From NCBI GenBank assembly GCA_019113605.1, contig DXHF01000041.1, positions 1 to 46,246 of the forward strand: a stretch of DNA of 46,246 nt, in the 5' to 3' direction. Every line of letters begins with the position of its first letter. Position 1 is the first letter of the stretch. The stretch is from Candidatus Paenibacillus intestinavium (lineage in GTDB: Bacteria > Bacillota > Bacilli > Paenibacillales > Paenibacillaceae). Of this stretch, positions 1 through 10,498 are shown one piece after another. The notes below the pieces were generated by a model. The model saw nothing but the letters and a program-made list of their open reading frames with translations. It made no database searches and was not told the DNA's origin. A program made the translations under genes and the position numbers.

Positions 1-307
1 GATGAGTAATCATTTCATCATAGTTACGCTTTTTCAACTGTTCTTCGGAAGCGCCCGCTAAACCAATCCACAAGACATGCTCCTTCATTCGCCTTATTTC
101 CATTTCTACCTTAGGAGAAATGGACTGTTCCGTAGCTGATCCGTCAGGTTCATCTACTCCTTTTAAAATAGGATCAAAGCCAATCCCGTGTAAATCCAAT
201 ATCTCATAGTCGTGACCAGCCTCGGCAAGAATTTGTACGAAACGCTCAGCAACCTTAAAGATCAGGGAATCTTTTCTCGGGTGCGAAACAACGCTTAACA
301 CTCTCAT
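1..307 (-). pseudogene. NAD(P)H-dependent oxidoreductase / flavodoxin-like fold protein; truncated by window edge and apparently internally deleted
   Basis: Minus strand from ATG at 307 translates MRVLSVVSHPRKDSLIFKVAERFVQILAEAGHDYEILDLHGIGFDPIL...RRMKEHVLWIGLAGASEEQLKKRNYDEMITH. The N-terminus is typical of the Flavodoxin_2 family, but the usual FP.WWYS.PA.LKGYIDRVW segment between 'RMK' and 'WIGLAGASEE' is missing. Confidence 0.6.
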
Positions 308-529
308 ACTTGTATCAACACTACCTTTCTCAACAGCTAACTTCTAGATTACTAATGTGTCTGTCGCTCACGTAATTGATTCTGTGCATCGAATGAAAAA
401 AAATGATACTATGTATAATGGGTAAGATCTTTGCTATGGCTTATGTTAAGCCCATGCTTCCGATGCGACTTTTCATTGGCGGGATGCGTAGTCAAGATGT
501 ACAACTGAAAAGTTTAAGGAGAAGATAAT

Positions 530-1507
530 GTGAGTAACGAACAAAATTTTTGGCTTGAATTACCGAAGCCATTTTTTATATTAGCACCAATGGAAGATGT
601 TACAGATGTTGTATTCCGTCACGTCGTTAGTGAAGCTGCAAAGCCTGACGTGTTTTTCACGGAATTCACAAGTACAGACAGTTATTGTCATCCTGATGGA
701 ATCGCCAGTACTCGTGGTCGGTTAACGTTCACAGAGGATGAACAACCGATTGTCGCTCATATTTGGGGCAATAAGCCAGCATTGTTTGCACAGATGAGTA
801 TTGATATGAAAAAGCTTGGGTTTCGTGGAATCGATCTAAACATGGGATGCCCAGTACAAAACGTCGCATCCAATGGAAAAGGTGCTGGATTAATACAACA
901 CCCTGAAGTTGCAGCAGAAATTATTCAAGCTGCAAAAGCAGGTGGCTTGCCGGTTAGTGTTAAAACAAGACTTGGTTACCATAATATTGAAGAGTGGAGT
1001 GATTGGTTAGGGCATATATTGAAACAAGATATTGCTAATCTGTCCATTCACCTTCGTACTAAAAAAGAGATGAGTAAAGTAGACGCACACTGGGAACTAA
1101 TTCCTGAAGTTAAAAAATTACGCGATGAAATTGCTCCGAATACGTTGTTAACGATAAATGGAGATATTGCTGACCGCGCAGCAGGATTAAAATTAGTGGA
1201 ACAATACGGCGTTGATGGTGTCATGATTGGTCGCGGCATTTTCACCAATCCATTTGCCTTCGAAAAAGAACCGAAAGAACATAGCGCGAAGGAGTTTCTC
1301 AATTTACTTCTGTTACAGTTAGATCTTCATGATAAATATTCAACAGAAACCGAACCACGTTCATTTAAACCACTTCTTCGCTTTTTCAAAATCTATGTTC
1401 GCGGATTTAGAGGCGCAGGCGAACTTAGAGCCCAATTAATGGATACGAAGTCAACAGATGAAGTACGTCGTTTAGTACAACCTGTTTTAGATGAATTATT
1501 AGATTGA
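530..1507 (+). CDS. tRNA-dihydrouridine synthase
   Basis: [66 protein letters not shown] are Dus-family motifs; GTG start preceded by AAGGAG. Confidence 0.95.
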   Translation: MSNEQNFWLELPKPFFILAPMEDVTDVVFRHVVSEAAKPDVFFTEFTSTDSYCHPDGIASTRGRLTFTEDEQPIVAHIWGNKPALFAQMSIDMKKLGFRGIDLNMGCPVQNVASNGKGAGLIQHPEVAAEIIQAAKAGGLPVSVKTRLGYHNIEEWSDWLGHILKQDIANLSIHLRTKKEMSKVDAHWELIPEVKKLRDEIAPNTLLTINGDIADRAAGLKLVEQYGVDGVMIGRGIFTNPFAFEKEPKEHSAKEFLNLLLLQLDLHDKYSTETEPRSFKPLLRFFKIYVRGFRGAGELRAQLMDTKSTDEVRRLVQPVLDELLD

Positions 1508-1567
1508 AGCATACCCACCTGTGTACAATTAAAAAGACTTGCTGTTAAAACGACTACGTCAAAAATA

Positions 1568-1614
1568 ATAAGAGACCTCCTAGAAGTTCAATGAACTCAT
1601 GAAAGGTCTCTTAT
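1568..1614. terminator. Bidirectional rho-independent terminator between dus (+) and SBP1 (-)
   Basis: ATAAGAGACCT...AGGTCTCTTAT stem followed by TTTTT on + strand; A-run on the other side. Confidence 0.8.
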
Positions 1615-1656
1615 TTTTGTGCTTTCCATCCCTTGCCCCTGAGATAGAACTGCCAC

Positions 1657-3258
1657 TCATCTATTATCCTGATAACGATCCAGCGCTGCTTGTTGAATCT
1701 GAATTACCTCTTCAATATTTAACGCCTTTAACTGCTTCACATATTCATCAAATCTTTCAATAGGCTCAATACCTAGTATAAACTTAATTGACATTTCATC
1801 CACATACGTATTTACATTTTGCATAATTGAAGAAAGAGCAGTGTTCTCCTGCTCTGTTTTTGGTGTCACCGGAAGTGTATACAATATTGCATCCGTATCA
1901 CTCCATAATGCAACTGCCTTCTGCTGCTCCGGCAAAAAATAGTATTGTTCAAGATAGCGAACATCCTGTACGAATGGACCAAAGTAGCTCGCACGAGTAT
2001 ACATTGCTAATGCCTGGGAAGGAGCTAGTTTATCAGCATTTTTCAATATTAAATCAGTATAATATGGATAGCCTTCCTCAAGTACATAACTTTCCCCCTC
2101 AATACCAAAGTTAAACAGCATATGCCCTTCAGCACTATACCCATAATCAAGCATCCGAACTGCCTCTTCTAGGTTGTCACTATGTGCAGATATTGCTACT
2201 CTACCACTCGATCCAACCGCTGAAGTATACTGACCGAACTTGGGACGGTCACCTGCATTCAATACGGGATATGGAGCAGGTGTAATCTGAAATTCAGCAT
2301 TTTCGTTGCGCATATATGGTAGCCACGTCCCAATTCCTGCACCAACATTCCAAATGCTAGCACCACTTCGTCCAGTTATCATGCTTACATCCTGAGTTTT
2401 TGAATCAACAGTAGCTATATTACGATCAATTAACCCCTCTGCATACCAATCTCGAAATAAGGTAAGAAATGCTTTATATCCTTCTTCCTTCGGACCAAAC
2501 ATCACCTTGTCCTCTTCCATATAAAAGCCTTTCTTAATGCCAAAAGCACCGATAAAGGCACCATTTTCTATACCGAATAAAGGACTAGGCAATCCTAGAA
2601 AGGTCAAAGGTGCAACAATCCCTTTTTTTTCTTTAAATGCACGAAGCACTATCTCCCACTCGCTAATAGTAGTTGGTACTTCTAATGCTAGTTCGTCTAG
2701 CCAATCTTTCCTAATTAATGGTCCTTGATATGTACGGAGTCTATCATCCGCTTGCACAAATGGAAAAAAGTAATAACTACCGTCAGCTGTGCGAATAGCT
2801 CGATCGATCTCCGGATGCTCTGCCAAATAAGCCATCAAATTTGGAGCATACTGTTCAAACGCCTCATTCAGCCTTAAGATGACACCATCTCTTATTGCCT
2901 TCTCAGGTCCTCCAGGGAATTTGTCCCATTCGTATTCAATCATATCAGGCAACTGCTCAGATGCAATCATAACATTAAACGCTTCTATTGCTTGATTAGC
3001 AGGAGGCTGAATAAATGTTAACTTTACCCCTGTTCTACGCTGCCACTCTTGGAAAAACGGAACATTTTCAAATCTAGGTTTGACGCTTGAAGCATTGCCA
3101 TTTAGTTCTGACCAGTAAGAGAGATGTGGAATATCCTTCTCTAACTGAGAGTTACTTTCATTATTTATATTCTGATTCACTTTCCCCTCTCCTGAACAAC
3201 TCCCAAGGAGAAGCAATACTGACATCAGCAATATTATTATCTTTATATTCTTCCCCAT
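1657..3258 (-). CDS. Extracellular solute-binding lipoprotein (CUT1/LplA-like), SBP1
   Basis: Lipobox LLLLGSCSGE; paralogous over its length to the 8846..10498 protein (SYWSELNGN/TYWGEMNGN, VPFFQEWQ, FPGGPEKAI, RKDWLDEL). Confidence 0.9.
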   Translation of the reverse strand: MGKNIKIIILLMSVLLLLGSCSGEGKVNQNINNESNSQLEKDIPHLSYWSELNGNASSVKPRFENVPFFQEWQRRTGVKLTFIQPPANQAIEAFNVMIASEQLPDMIEYEWDKFPGGPEKAIRDGVILRLNEAFEQYAPNLMAYLAEHPEIDRAIRTADGSYYFFPFVQADDRLRTYQGPLIRKDWLDELALEVPTTISEWEIVLRAFKEKKGIVAPLTFLGLPSPLFGIENGAFIGAFGIKKGFYMEEDKVMFGPKEEGYKAFLTLFRDWYAEGLIDRNIATVDSKTQDVSMITGRSGASIWNVGAGIGTWLPYMRNENAEFQITPAPYPVLNAGDRPKFGQYTSAVGSSGRVAISAHSDNLEEAVRMLDYGYSAEGHMLFNFGIEGESYVLEEGYPYYTDLILKNADKLAPSQALAMYTRASYFGPFVQDVRYLEQYYFLPEQQKAVALWSDTDAILYTLPVTPKTEQENTALSSIMQNVNTYVDEMSIKFILGIEPIERFDEYVKQLKALNIEEVIQIQQAALDRYQDNR

Positions 3259-3276
3259 GCTGGACCCAATCCTTTA

Positions 3277-5634
3277 CTAGGAGATTTCTTTAAACTTACC
3301 TGGCGTAATTCCTTCATACTTTTTGAACACTCGAATAAAAGTAGCAGCGTCATTGTAGCCTACACATTGTGCAATTTCTGAAATGGACTGCTGCGTTGTG
3401 CTAAGCCTCGTCTTGGCTTGATTTATTCTATACTTATGGATGCAATCTAATAAGCCTTCGCCTGTCTGGTTTTTATATAGCTTTGATATATAGCTGCCCT
3501 TCAAGTTGAATTCCTCACCGATCGCATTTACATTAAGATTTGCGTCTGCATAGTTGTCCTCTATATATTTCGTCACACTTGTCGTATGATCTCGCAAGGA
3601 GACTTCTCGATCCAGCGTCATATTTGCACTGCGCTTAGCTTCGGCAATAGAGCATACTTCCTCCAATAGTTGATGAAGCTTTTGCTGCATTTCTTGAAGT
3701 GTATCACAAGCCATAATGACTTCCATCCATTGAAGATTACGCTCAAACATACCATCACCTTGATTGCCTAATTCATTAATCGCCTTAACCATTGTACCTA
3801 CAACATTAAAAATTAAACATTTAGCTAACGTTAATGAGACAATTGGTTTGGCAAAATTACGCTCCATAATATCATTCAAATATTGCGATGCTTGAGCTAT
3901 ATCGCCGACTTTAATAAAATTAATGAGCTGCTGCTCTACCTGCAATGGATAATAGTAATCAGGCTGAATGTACTGAGATTGAATCGTATCATCGTAGGAT
4001 ATAATCCCTTTCTTGCCGAGTATCATCTTGTATTCCATCGCGTCCATCGCTTCTTGATAGCATTCAGCAACACCTGGCCATGACGTATGCTTCCGACTCA
4101 GTGATATCGTTAATTCCATATGGTATCTAGCTAGAAATGCTTGTGCCTCTGTTGCGATATGTAATAAATGCTGCTTCTCATCGCTACATTCCGAAGCGAT
4201 ATTAACGAGACATACTAACATATCATCTGCTTCAGCGACATAACCAATATGACCTTCCTTGACAACAATTTCTTCAACTACATTGGCAATAATAAACTGA
4301 ATTAATTTTCTCCGCTCATAATCATCGATTCCAGGCAGCGTTTCATATACATCATCCTCATTTTCAACCATAAATAAAATAACGGCGAAAGAATTAGATT
4401 GAAGTTTCATATGAAACGACTTGAATGCTTCCTCATATGAGATTAATGAATCTAGCTTACCTTTTATCAAACGATGAATTAAATTAGAACGAAGCACCTG
4501 CTGATGCTTTTGCAATTGCAGCACAACTTCATCCTTTTCTGTTCTTGTATGCTGCATTGCTTGTTTAATAAATCGTAGTTCATTCCAATCACGCTGCTCT
4601 CCTGGAGACATGCGATCACTCAACGATTTCACAAGCTCTTGAATTGGTGTATAGTTCCGACGTAAAAAAAACCAAGTTAGTATGATAGCGCTCACAATAC
4701 TAATCACAATACTTATGAATGCAAAGCTACGTACATATTCTGCTTTCTTCCAGTACACTTCACTAGGAATGATTAAAGCATATTTTAAATGGGATACATC
4801 TGAGGTTACAAAGAATAGTTCTGATTTACCAATTTTATCCTTGTCGAGCTTTATTGTCCCATTAGTATGATCAAAAAATGGTTCGAGCATTGCATTTAGC
4901 TTTGGATCTATTGAACGGTTAGACAGTAGTACTTCATTCTCTTCATTTAATATTAGCAATTGTCCCTCGCTAAGATCGGACATACTGTCAATAGCTTGAT
5001 AGAATCGCTCCACATCAACCATCACAATAGCCGCGCCTGTTTCCTTGCCATCCAAGCTTTTGGGCAGTGACTTTATGTATACGATAGATTTTTGTTGTTC
5101 TCCTTCGTTCATATGAGGCCAAATAAAAAATTTGCTATGATTGACCTCTGCCAGCGCATCCTTCCACTGATCATAAGTCACTTCACCAGTATCGTGTATC
5201 GTATGGAAAGCAACCTCGGCATCTCTTATATTGCCAGAACGAATAATTGCATCCTCATCATGCCAATAAATATAAAATTCATCCATGGTAGCATACGATG
5301 TTTTATATAAGCGAAACTCCTTAGCAAGCTGATAAGCAATAAAGGAGGCTTCACTTTCCGTATTGTTGCTATACATAAGAGATTGCAGCCGAGAATTCCA
5401 GCTCATTTCCATATTAAGTCGCTGCATTAGATCAATTTGGTTATCAATCGTATAACGCATTTTTTTTAACATAGAATCATTAGCGCGTAAAATTTCACTC
5501 TTCAATGTTTCACTTGCCTGTGAATAAATAATAAGGCTTATCATAATAGGTATAATGAGAATCACGCTGTATGAAATTAACCAGGTTACAATAACACTTT
5601 TACGCTTTTGCCATAAATTTCGAATATTAAGCAC
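3277..5634 (-). CDS. AraC-family regulator with N-terminal membrane-anchored extracytoplasmic sensor domain
   Basis: Two hydrophobic segments bracket ~250 aa of sensor; C-terminal AraC HTH (VNAIGEEFNLKGSYISKLYKNQTGEGLLDCIHKYRINQAKTRLSTTQQSISEIAQCVGYNDAATFIRVFKKYEGITPGKFKE). Confidence 0.92.
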   Translation of the reverse strand: MLNIRNLWQKRKSVIVTWLISYSVILIIPIMISLIIYSQASETLKSEILRANDSMLKKMRYTIDNQIDLMQRLNMEMSWNSRLQSLMYSNNTESEASFIAYQLAKEFRLYKTSYATMDEFYIYWHDEDAIIRSGNIRDAEVAFHTIHDTGEVTYDQWKDALAEVNHSKFFIWPHMNEGEQQKSIVYIKSLPKSLDGKETGAAIVMVDVERFYQAIDSMSDLSEGQLLILNEENEVLLSNRSIDPKLNAMLEPFFDHTNGTIKLDKDKIGKSELFFVTSDVSHLKYALIIPSEVYWKKAEYVRSFAFISIVISIVSAIILTWFFLRRNYTPIQELVKSLSDRMSPGEQRDWNELRFIKQAMQHTRTEKDEVVLQLQKHQQVLRSNLIHRLIKGKLDSLISYEEAFKSFHMKLQSNSFAVILFMVENEDDVYETLPGIDDYERRKLIQFIIANVVEEIVVKEGHIGYVAEADDMLVCLVNIASECSDEKQHLLHIATEAQAFLARYHMELTISLSRKHTSWPGVAECYQEAMDAMEYKMILGKKGIISYDDTIQSQYIQPDYYYPLQVEQQLINFIKVGDIAQASQYLNDIMERNFAKPIVSLTLAKCLIFNVVGTMVKAINELGNQGDGMFERNLQWMEVIMACDTLQEMQQKLHQLLEEVCSIAEAKRSANMTLDREVSLRDHTTSVTKYIEDNYADANLNVNAIGEEFNLKGSYISKLYKNQTGEGLLDCIHKYRINQAKTRLSTTQQSISEIAQCVGYNDAATFIRVFKKYEGITPGKFKEIS

Positions 5635-5739
5635 CTTTTCATCACCAGTTTATATTCAAATTAAATACTAAGTTGTATTATACTCTCTTCATTTCAATTT
5701 CAACATATGCAAAAACTCCAATTCCATTGATTATATGTC

Positions 5740-5780
5740 AAATAGCCTGAGAAAACAGGATTTGTTTTCTCAAGCTATTT
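5740..5780 (-). terminator. Hairpin downstream of GH88 gene
   Basis: AAATAGCcTGAGAAAAC-loop-GTTTTCTCAaGCTATTT inverted repeat between GH88 stop and AraC gene. Confidence 0.7.
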
Positions 5781-5803
5781 CGAAATATATTATTAATCTA
5801 CCT

Positions 5804-6925
5804 TTAATAAATACGATTTTTCCAACCATTTCTTTTTGCAAAGGCTTCTACAAAGAAGTAATCACCATAAATAAGCGATACATTAATATTTTGACCAGCA
5901 GGCTTATGGCCTGTTCCTTGTAGTAAAATAGCTTGGTGCTGTGGTTTATTCCAAGTACTATAATGATGATATAGCGAATAAAGCATCTGCATAGCTACCG
6001 CTTCATATCTACGACCAATATGCTCTGGTATTAGAGCAGCAAGCTCAAGTAAACCAGAGGCTGCTATCGCACCTGCCGAGCTGTCACGCGGCTCCAATTC
6101 TGGATTACCTCTTGTTCTGAAATCCCAATGTGGTACTTTATCAGATGGCAAATGAGACATGAAAAAATGAGCAACACGCTGAGCGGCCTGGCCATACTTC
6201 TCATCTTTCGTAAAACGATACATATTAGCCATACCGTACAAAGCCCACGCGGCTCCTCGACTCCACGCTGAATCAGCTGCTTCACCTTGTCCGCCGATCG
6301 CTTCTATAGCTTCACCAGTCGCTGGATCAAATGAAACAATATGATTAACTGAGCCATCCGCCCGAATGAAATGCTCAACAAGAGTATCTGCATGCAGACG
6401 CGCGATATGCATAAAGCGTGGATCTTCTAATTCCTCAGCTGCCCAGCATAATAATGATAGATTCATCGCCGAATCCACAATGGACCAGCCATGCATATTA
6501 CTATTCCAAGCACGAATGAAGTGACCTTGAATATTAAATCTGCCTGCTAGAAAGTTAGCTGCTGCTAATCCGCGTCGACGAGCATCCATATCACCTGTTA
6601 GCTTATATTTAAACACAGCTGTAGATAAAAACTGAAAACCGACATCATGATCAAATGAATTTTTTTCAAGCATGCGCTGTTCCATTTTGATATCCCAATC
6701 CCATGCGCTTTGCTTAAATATTTCATTCTTAGTCATATCATACCCAAGCCACAACAGACCTGGCCAAAAACCTGATGTCCACCAATCGATACGTTCATCG
6801 TCGTACACACCACCCTCTGATAAAGCGACATGCGGTGACTTATTGCCAATTTTTTTATTCATCTCTTCCAGCTTTTCAACTATTTTCTCCCATACCTCTG
6901 CATCTGTAAAACGATCACTAGACAC
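5804..6925 (-). CDS. Glycoside hydrolase family 88 (unsaturated glucuronyl hydrolase-like)
   Basis: DDERIDWWTSGFWPGLLWLGYDMT, HDVGFQFLSTAVFKYKLTGD, WSRGAAWALYGMANMYRFTKDEKY, IPHWDFR-like and DSSAGAIAASGLLELA signatures. Confidence 0.88.
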   Translation of the reverse strand: MSSDRFTDAEVWEKIVEKLEEMNKKIGNKSPHVALSEGGVYDDERIDWWTSGFWPGLLWLGYDMTKNEIFKQSAWDWDIKMEQRMLEKNSFDHDVGFQFLSTAVFKYKLTGDMDARRRGLAAANFLAGRFNIQGHFIRAWNSNMHGWSIVDSAMNLSLLCWAAEELEDPRFMHIARLHADTLVEHFIRADGSVNHIVSFDPATGEAIEAIGGQGEAADSAWSRGAAWALYGMANMYRFTKDEKYGQAAQRVAHFFMSHLPSDKVPHWDFRTRGNPELEPRDSSAGAIAASGLLELAALIPEHIGRRYEAVAMQMLYSLYHHYSTWNKPQHQAILLQGTGHKPAGQNINVSLIYGDYFFVEAFAKRNGWKNRIY

Positions 6926-6980
6926 ACTAATCCCCTCCCTTTATTACTATGCAATGTATACTAAACCAAACGTAGCTTTA

Positions 6981-7919
6981 TTAGCCTTTAAGTGAACCAA
7001 CCATAACTCCTTTTACAAAGAAACGCTGAACAAATGGATACACACATAAAATAGGCACAGTAGCTACCATAATGGTCGCATACTTAATTGTCTCTCCAAT
7101 TTGAAAGCGATCACCAGCTGATGCTCCTGTCGACATACTATCTGTTGCATTCGAAATTAATATTTCACGCAAAATGAGCTGTAACGGGAATAGTTCGCGA
7201 TTTTGAATAAATATAGATGCGTAAAACCAACCGTTCCACTTATCTACTGCGTAATATAAAATCATTACTGCAATGACAGGCATCGATAGTGGAAGAATGA
7301 TACGAAACAAGATAGTGAAATGATTCGCGCCATCAATTTTTGCCGATTCCTCTAAGCTATCCGGGATGCTCATAAATGATGTCCGCATAATAATCAGATT
7401 AAAAGTGCTGATAGCGAAGGGGATAATTGTTGCCCATAGCGAATTCAGCAATCCAACTTCCTTAACCGTCAAGTAAAGCGGAATTAGGCCACCGCCAAAA
7501 AACATCGTAAACACAATTAAAAACATGAATAAATTATTCCACATCACATTTTTACGAGATAATACATAAGCGCCAAGTGCAGTCATAAATAGATTCACGA
7601 GCACACCAAAGAAAACGATAAATAGCGTATTTTTATAACCTATCCCTATACCTGGGTTAGCAAGAACGCTTTTATACGCATCTAAACTAAAGCCAAGCGG
7701 CTTCCATAGCAATGTTTTATTCGCTATCAACTGACCGGCATCACTAAACGAGGCAAATAACACATAAAGCAGTGGGTATAAAGTGACAATGACAAGTCCG
7801 ATAAGAATAGTATAAATAACTGTTAAGATCACTTTGTCAGCTAGATCAGTTTTTGTATGCAAGAAGTTCACCTCACCATAAACTATTTTTGCTAATTTTT
7901 TTACTAATATAATTCGCAC
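6981..7919 (-). CDS. Carbohydrate ABC transporter permease (LplC/YtcP-like); true start may be the internal TTG near 7862
   Basis: Multi-TM; EESAKIDGANHFTILFRIILPLSMPVIAV inner-membrane-component motif; C-terminal FVQRFFVKGVMVGSLKG. The called start overlaps the preceding gene by 47 nt, and AGGTGA lies just upstream of an internal TTG. Confidence 0.92.
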   Translation of the reverse strand: MRIILVKKLAKIVYGEVNFLHTKTDLADKVILTVIYTILIGLVIVTLYPLLYVLFASFSDAGQLIANKTLLWKPLGFSLDAYKSVLANPGIGIGYKNTLFIVFFGVLVNLFMTALGAYVLSRKNVMWNNLFMFLIVFTMFFGGGLIPLYLTVKEVGLLNSLWATIIPFAISTFNLIIMRTSFMSIPDSLEESAKIDGANHFTILFRIILPLSMPVIAVMILYYAVDKWNGWFYASIFIQNRELFPLQLILREILISNATDSMSTGASAGDRFQIGETIKYATIMVATVPILCVYPFVQRFFVKGVMVGSLKG

Positions 7920-8802
7920 CTATCAGCAGCGTAAGATTAATAACTGAATTAAACAATCCTACTGCTGCACTATAGCTCCAGCCAAACTCTAATAGACCTT
8001 TTCGATAAACGAAGGAGGAAATAACGTCGGCTGTTTCGTAAGTAACGGAGTTATACAGCAATATTATTTTCTCAAAGCCTACGTTCAGCATATTACCCAT
8101 TCGAAGAATAAACATGATCGTTATAATTGGCAGCATGCCCGGGATCGTAATATAGAACATCTGCCTTAAACGACTGGCTCCATCCATACGCGCTGCTTCA
8201 TACTGTTCTTGATCAATGCCCATTAGTGCAGCAATGTAAATAATAGATTCCCAGCCAATGCGCTGCCATATTTCAGACAATACATAAATAGGTCGGAATA
8301 ATTCAGGTTTTTGTAGCATCGCCTGCCCATCGTATCCAAATACCATAAAGAGTCTATTAATTAAACCGTCCGCATTCGTAAAGTCGGTAATGATTCCACA
8401 AATAACAACTAACGATATAAAATAAGGCATGTAGGTTATCGTTTGAACAACCCGCTTGAACGTACGATGACGTACTTCATTAATAAGTAATGCCAATATG
8501 ATTGGAGCAGGAAACTCAAAAATAAGTGTATAAAAACTAATTAAAAGCGTATTTTTCAAAACTCGAACAAAGTAATAACTATTAAAAAAGTCTGCGAAAT
8601 GTTTTAATCCAACCCAGTCACTACCCATAATCCCTTTAATTGGAGCGTATTCTTTAAATGCTATAATCGCTCCGTACATCGGTGCATAGTGGAAAATAGC
8701 ATAGTATACGATGACTGGTATCATCATGATATATAAGTATTTATTCATAAAAAAATCACGTGAGATTCTATTGCCAAGCCCGCTCTTCATGATAGGATTC
8801 AC
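7873..8802 (-). CDS. Sugar ABC transporter permease (LplB/YteP-like)
   Basis: PMYGAIIAFKEYAPIKGIMGSDWVGLKHF; EQYEAARMDGASRLRQMFYITIPGMLP motif. Confidence 0.92.
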   Translation of the reverse strand: MNPIMKSGLGNRISRDFFMNKYLYIMMIPVIVYYAIFHYAPMYGAIIAFKEYAPIKGIMGSDWVGLKHFADFFNSYYFVRVLKNTLLISFYTLIFEFPAPIILALLINEVRHRTFKRVVQTITYMPYFISLVVICGIITDFTNADGLINRLFMVFGYDGQAMLQKPELFRPIYVLSEIWQRIGWESIIYIAALMGIDQEQYEAARMDGASRLRQMFYITIPGMLPIITIMFILRMGNMLNVGFEKIILLYNSVTYETADVISSFVYRKGLLEFGWSYSAAVGLFNSVINLTLLIGANYISKKISKNSLW

Positions 8803-8812
8803 CTCTTAATTG

Positions 8813-8836
8813 GGAGAGGGTTTTATACCCTCTCCT
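8813..8836. other. Intercistronic hairpin between SBP2 and permease genes
   Basis: GGAGAGGGT-TTTAT-ACCCTCTCC perfect 9-bp arms; no T-run on the transcribed strand. Confidence 0.55.
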
Positions 8837-8845
8837 TATTAGTTA

Positions 8846-10498
8846 TTAACGATTATTGAAGCGTTCCAGTGCAGCAGATTGGATTTCTATCGCACGATCT
8901 AGCTTTAATGATTTCATTTTTTCTAGATAAGATTCATAGGCATCAATTGGTTCCACACCTATAATTATTTTAGTAGTCATTTCATCGACAAGCGTATTAA
9001 TATCGTTCATTATCGTTGCAAAATCAGAACTTTCATCTGGTGTAGGCGTAATTGGTGGCAAATTATGCATAGCGGCATCTGTATTTTTCCACACATTAAC
9101 AGCTTCTTTTTGAGTATCCAGTATAAAGAACTGCTCTGCATAACGTTTGTCTTGAATGAATGGACCATTGTAGCTACCACGTGCGTACAATGAAATTGCT
9201 TGAGCGGGAGCTAAGTTGTCAGGGTTTTTCAATAATAGATCAGTATATGTTGGATAGTCACCTACCATATTGTAGCTGACACCTTCGGTACCGAAGTTAA
9301 AGAATAATCTACCTTCCTCACTGTAGCCAAAATCCAGCATACGTACTGCAAGCTCTGGATCTTTAGCCGCAGTCGTAATTGCTACCGTTCCTTCTGATGC
9401 ATAAGCATGGTTCATTTGACCAAATTTGGGCTTATCACCTTTGTTCAGTACTGGATAAGGTGCTGCTACAAGCACTGCATTAGGTTCATTTGCTTCTACA
9501 AGCGGTTGCCATTTACCGATACCGCCACCAGCGTTACCGATCGTCGCACCAGTAGCGCCAGTAGCCATATTGCTATCAAGTGACTTTGTATCTGCTGTCG
9601 CAGCATTTTTATCGATTAATCCTTCAGCATACCACTCATGCATTTGATTTAAGTAATCTTTAAATCCGGGCTCGGCAGGACCAAATTTAATATCATTTTC
9701 CTCTAAATAAAATCCGCGATTTACACCGAAAGCACCGCTGATTGCACCATTGCCTGAATCACTAAAAAATCTTGGTTTACTATTAAATGATAATGGAGCT
9801 GTTGCACCTTTTTTCTCTTTAAACGCTCTTAACATTGTTGTCCAATCATCGATCGTTTCTGGAACAGGAAGTCCCAATTCATCTAGCCAATCCTTGCGCA
9901 CGATCGGACCTTGGAAGACGCGAAGATATTCATCATAACGAACGAATGGGAAAACGTAGTAGCTACCGCTATCTGTTTTTACCATTTTGTCTATTTCAGG
10001 ATTTTCCTCGAGAAACTTTTTTAAGTTTGGAGCATATTTGTTAATTAGATCGTTTAGCTCAATAATGTAACCATCATTAATTGCTTTTTCAGGACCTCCG
10101 GGGAAATCACCGATAAAGTTATATTCAATAAGATCAGGCAACGTACCAGAAGCAAGCAGCATATTCATTGCCTCTTTTACTTGACCAGAAGGAGGAGCTG
10201 TAAATTGTAGATCTACCCCCGTTACCTTTTGCCATTCCTGAAAGAAAGGAACATCTTCGTGTGTTGCTTTCACCCCTACGAGGTTACCATTCATTTCCCC
10301 CCAGTAAGTAAGCTTTTTATCTGTATTAATCGGATATGTTGTTGCTTCTGTCTGTACTTCCCCTGCTGGTTCTTTTGTTATACCTTCATTGTTAGGTACT
10401 GTGTTACTGCCTTTAGAGTTCCCTCCTCCAGAAGAACATGCTGCAAGCATCGAGCTTACAAGTAGAATCATAATGATAATTACTGCTATTTTCCTCAT
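8846..10498 (-). CDS. Extracellular solute-binding lipoprotein SBP2; start placed at internal ATG with strong SD
   Basis: MRKIAVIIIMILLVSSMLAACSSGGG lipoprotein signal preceded by GAGGGGG; SBP homology as for SBP1. ORF track start at 10585 would add 29 aa before the signal peptide. Confidence 0.9.
   Translation of the reverse strand: MRKIAVIIIMILLVSSMLAACSSGGGNSKGSNTVPNNEGITKEPAGEVQTEATTYPINTDKKLTYWGEMNGNLVGVKATHEDVPFFQEWQKVTGVDLQFTAPPSGQVKEAMNMLLASGTLPDLIEYNFIGDFPGGPEKAINDGYIIELNDLINKYAPNLKKFLEENPEIDKMVKTDSGSYYVFPFVRYDEYLRVFQGPIVRKDWLDELGLPVPETIDDWTTMLRAFKEKKGATAPLSFNSKPRFFSDSGNGAISGAFGVNRGFYLEENDIKFGPAEPGFKDYLNQMHEWYAEGLIDKNAATADTKSLDSNMATGATGATIGNAGGGIGKWQPLVEANEPNAVLVAAPYPVLNKGDKPKFGQMNHAYASEGTVAITTAAKDPELAVRMLDFGYSEEGRLFFNFGTEGVSYNMVGDYPTYTDLLLKNPDNLAPAQAISLYARGSYNGPFIQDKRYAEQFFILDTQKEAVNVWKNTDAAMHNLPPITPTPDESSDFATIMNDINTLVDEMTTKIIIGVEPIDAYESYLEKMKSLKLDRAIEIQSAALERFNNR

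Noticed and set aside
6981-7919. 47-nt overlap of the two permease ORFs as a programmed frameshift
   Set aside because: Better explained by an overlong start call; an SD (AGGTGA) and TTG start just after the upstream stop region give normal tandem genes.
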